64,000 nt of DNA, taken from the NCBI GenBank assembly GCA_963920665.1, contig OY987269.1, positions 4,962,501 to 5,026,500 of the forward strand, written 5' to 3'. The position numbers and the translations under genes are program-made. The notes under the pieces are model-generated. The model saw only the letters and a list, made by a program, of their open reading frames with translations. It was not told where the DNA came from and did no database searches. Below, in pieces: positions 61,554 to 64,000 of this stretch; within the stretch, counting starts at the first letter, position 1, and every line of letters begins with the position of its first letter. The DNA comes from Straminergon stramineum (taxonomy: Eukaryota > Streptophyta > Bryopsida > Hypnales > Calliergonaceae).

Positions 61554-62495
61554 TTAACTCCTACCGGTATTTGACTATGTTCTTACCAAAAACGCTCCAA
61601 AATTGCCATTTCTAGTACAAGTATCAATTTTAGGAAAAAAACATTTTAGGATACATGTAACCGTAGGATCTTGTAGTACATTGGTTTGAGAAGATGTGGA
61701 AAAAAGTTCAGAAATTTCCACAATGTAGATTGCATGATATTAGTGTTTGAATTGACAAAAATCCTTTTTTAGGCCCTACAAAAAAATAGGAAGATGCACT
61801 TCATAAGGTTACATTTGTATGAAAAAATGTCCAAAATTATGGTGATTCTTTGGATTCATTCTTCAAGGCAAGTTGGCCACATGCTTGAAAATTTTCATAC
61901 CATTTGGAATCGTGCAACATATAGGAAAAAAATAGTAAGTAGAAAAAAGTAGAGAATGATGCAAAATACTAAATTTTAAGAATTTTGTTATGGAATTGAA
62001 AAATACCAATCCTAGTGGTTGTAATGTTGTAATAAGCAATCTACATCTTTTTTTCTTTTTTTTCAAAAAGTATTGAAAATTGAGTAAAATAAAGGACTTC
62101 AAAGTTTATTTTAGAATAGAAAATCCATAACTACCCACAAACTAAAACTCATAATTTTCATCACATTAATCAAAATGGAATGATTCAAAGCTTTCTACAT
62201 ACATATAAATCTAAAAAAATAATTTCAAATTTTTATTTCTTAAAAAAATGATTTTTTAAGGAAAAATATTTGAGCTGCCTGGACTTCCTACCAAGCAATG
62301 AAAATTACACATCATACAATAACTTTTTAACTATGTAGTCAAAAGTTATAAAAACCATTGAGCCTTAAAGCTACTCCTTGGACATATGTTTTGTGAAAAT
62401 TTCAAACCAAAAAAAGAAAAATTCATTCATAGTGAGCTCTCTAAATCACTATGTTGCCAAAAAAAATGCAATTTAGTGTTTTGATCAGGGGTTAA
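61554..62495 (+). mobile_element. TTAA element, 0.94 kb (copy B)
   Basis: TTAA at 61554-61557 and 62492-62495; termini CTCCTACCGG and, inward from the right, CCCCTGATCA. The last 0.55 kb matches copy A (37528-38463) in order and orientation, and the ends fall at the same places, which fixes the boundaries independently. Confidence 0.78.
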
Positions 62496-62691
62496 AATCA
62501 ACTTGTTTCATATTTGTTTGAAGGCATGGATAAACATATATGGTATTTCTAAATCTCTTTCCTATTAACTTGCAAAAATCTTTCATACTTGGAGCCCCCA
62601 AAATGTAAAAAAAGTGACTTTTGGATTAAAATTTTTGAATGGAAAACTTTATAAAAAAATGAAAATTGTAACTATTAGATCTTCACTCCTA

Positions 62692-63380
62692 AAGGACCAA
62701 ATTGCATTTTGGGGCAACATTTTTGGAACAACTCACTTACCTCCCTACAAATGGAAATTTTAGTTTTTTCTTTGAAATTTTCAAGCAACATGTAGTCAAG
62801 GCGTGACTTTCAAGTGCAAGAACTTTTATAACTTTCAACTTCATGGTTAAAAAGTTATTGTATGATATGTAGTTTACATTGCTCCCCAAGTAGCTCAAAA
62901 ATGATTTTTTCTCTAGATTTGAATATATGTGAAAGGCTTTTAATCATTCCCTTTTTATTGATAAGATGAAAGTTACGAGGAGTTTTAGGTTGCAACTAGT
63001 TATGGAATCTCTATTGTAAAATAAACTTTAAAGTCCTTTACTTTTAACTCAATTTTCAATATTTTTGAAAATAAAATAAAATCCTTGGATATATATTTTT
63101 TATTACAATATTACAACCATTGGATAGGAATTTTTCAATTCCATAACTAAATTCTTAACAATTTAATATTTTGAATCAAACTCTACTTCTTTCTACTTAC
63201 TATTTTTTTCAAATATGACTATAAAAAAAATTTTATTGAAATTTTTTATACATATTCCCAACTTATTTTCAACATCTAATGGATAGTAATAAGTTGTAGG
63301 ATCTACACATTTTGGGGTAAAATGTTTGAAAGATGAAACCTAACCATTTGGAAAGAATTGAAAATACAATCAAACTTCTC
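62692..63380 (-). mobile_element. TTAA element, partial inverted copy C
   Basis: Starts TTCA (decayed TTAA) then CTCCTAAAGGACC, matching the right terminus of copy A read inward, and continues on the minus strand along copy A (caattccataactaaattct, 'gtaggatctac', 'cctaaccatttgg'). Similarity stops near 63380, so the left terminus is missing or has diverged beyond recognition. It lies 197 bp from copy B in opposite orientation. Confidence 0.7.
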
Positions 63381-64000
63381 TTACTACATAGGAATGGTCA
63401 AGAGTAGTTTTCAGGAATATATATGCACATAAAAAAGCTCAAGTGCCAATGTCAATTGTTTCAACATGCTTTTGTAGTATGGTAATTGTGTTTGATTAGT
63501 GGCTTTTCTAAATAACAATTGGATAATAGTCCCAATTTGACACAAATAATACCATCGGTGGTTATTGCAATAGACTTCATGTACATAAAGAGTATGCAAG
63601 TAAAGAGATAAAATTGTTTATGCAATTAGGAAATTTGCATTATGAGAGTTTTACTTCTTTTTGAAATCCAAGTGTCATGATCTTGCAATTGGATAAGGTT
63701 TCTTATTGTGAAATTTTAGAAGGGTTGCTGTAGTGTGGGAAAAGCTTGGCGAACAAAACCCAAGAAATTCCCTAGTGGTGGTTCTTTTAATGGGGAATGG
63801 TCAATTAGTCTATCGTGTTGTATCTAAGGTCACTTTTAACGTAGGATACTCACTCACTTTAATAATTAAAGGAATAAAAGATTAATTTCATTAGTTGGTT
63901 CAAGGAATGTGTAATCAAATTCTAGCCTATCCTAGTATTCCGTCCAATTCCTATGAATGCAAACATATGACATGACGTCCCAGTCCTATACTAGAATTCT
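63381..64000. other. Intergenic, no gene recognised
   Basis: AT-rich end of the window. The region near 63700-63790 is less AT-rich but shows no coding frame that I recognise. Confidence 0.4.

Noticed and set aside
1..64000. Bacterial, organellar or viral origin for the window
   Set aside because: Spliceosomal introns with consistent GT/AG borders, plant nuclear transposon types and nuclear housekeeping genes all point to a plant nuclear chromosome.

Overview
This window looks like nuclear DNA of a land plant. It is AT-rich, genes are split by spliceosomal introns with GT/AG borders, and the mobile elements are plant types (Ty1/copia, CACTA, Helitron, MITEs). The two intact genes are plant housekeeping genes: a tomosyn-like WD40/R-SNARE protein and a sphingomyelin-synthase-family protein. 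The small repeat-rich introns would fit a seed-free plant such as a moss, but I cannot fix the species from sequence alone.

Layout. 1-345 is a decayed tandem repeat. 400-3078 (minus) is a dead DUR3-type urea transporter gene. 3.1-16.1 kb is mostly intergenic, with TTAA-flanked MITEs, a diverged tandem array (11.9-12.9 kb) and a decayed caspase-fold gene (14.1-15.4 kb). 17027-26845 (minus) is a tomosyn gene that I could assemble into 26 exons in one continuous reading frame. Its leader/promoter is duplicated at 28.2-28.6 kb, where a MITE has landed. 32381-35206 (minus) is a five-exon sphingomyelin-synthase-family gene with its catalytic residues in place.

36.7-64 kb is a repeat desert: two 0.94 kb TTAA elements and part of a third, a foldback element at 40.1-40.6 kb, a CACTA element with a GGC target duplication and an inner palindrome (41.95-43.2 kb), a complete but dead copia element with 5-bp target duplication (46.4-52.4 kb), an inverted MITE pair (55.2-55.9 kb), a nearly complete RepHel Helitron (56.4-60.9 kb) and a tRNA-like SINE candidate (61.0 kb).

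Two threads run through the window. First, a recurrent family of elements bounded by TTAA with termini beginning CCCY, reminiscent of piggyBac, sits in introns, gene flanks and the desert. Second, decay is dominated by C-to-T/G-to-A changes, including four amber stops in the DUR3 pseudogene that all fall at CHG sites, as expected from long-term plant DNA methylation. All exon borders were deduced by eye from splice sites, phase and family resemblance; no alignment or transcript evidence was available.
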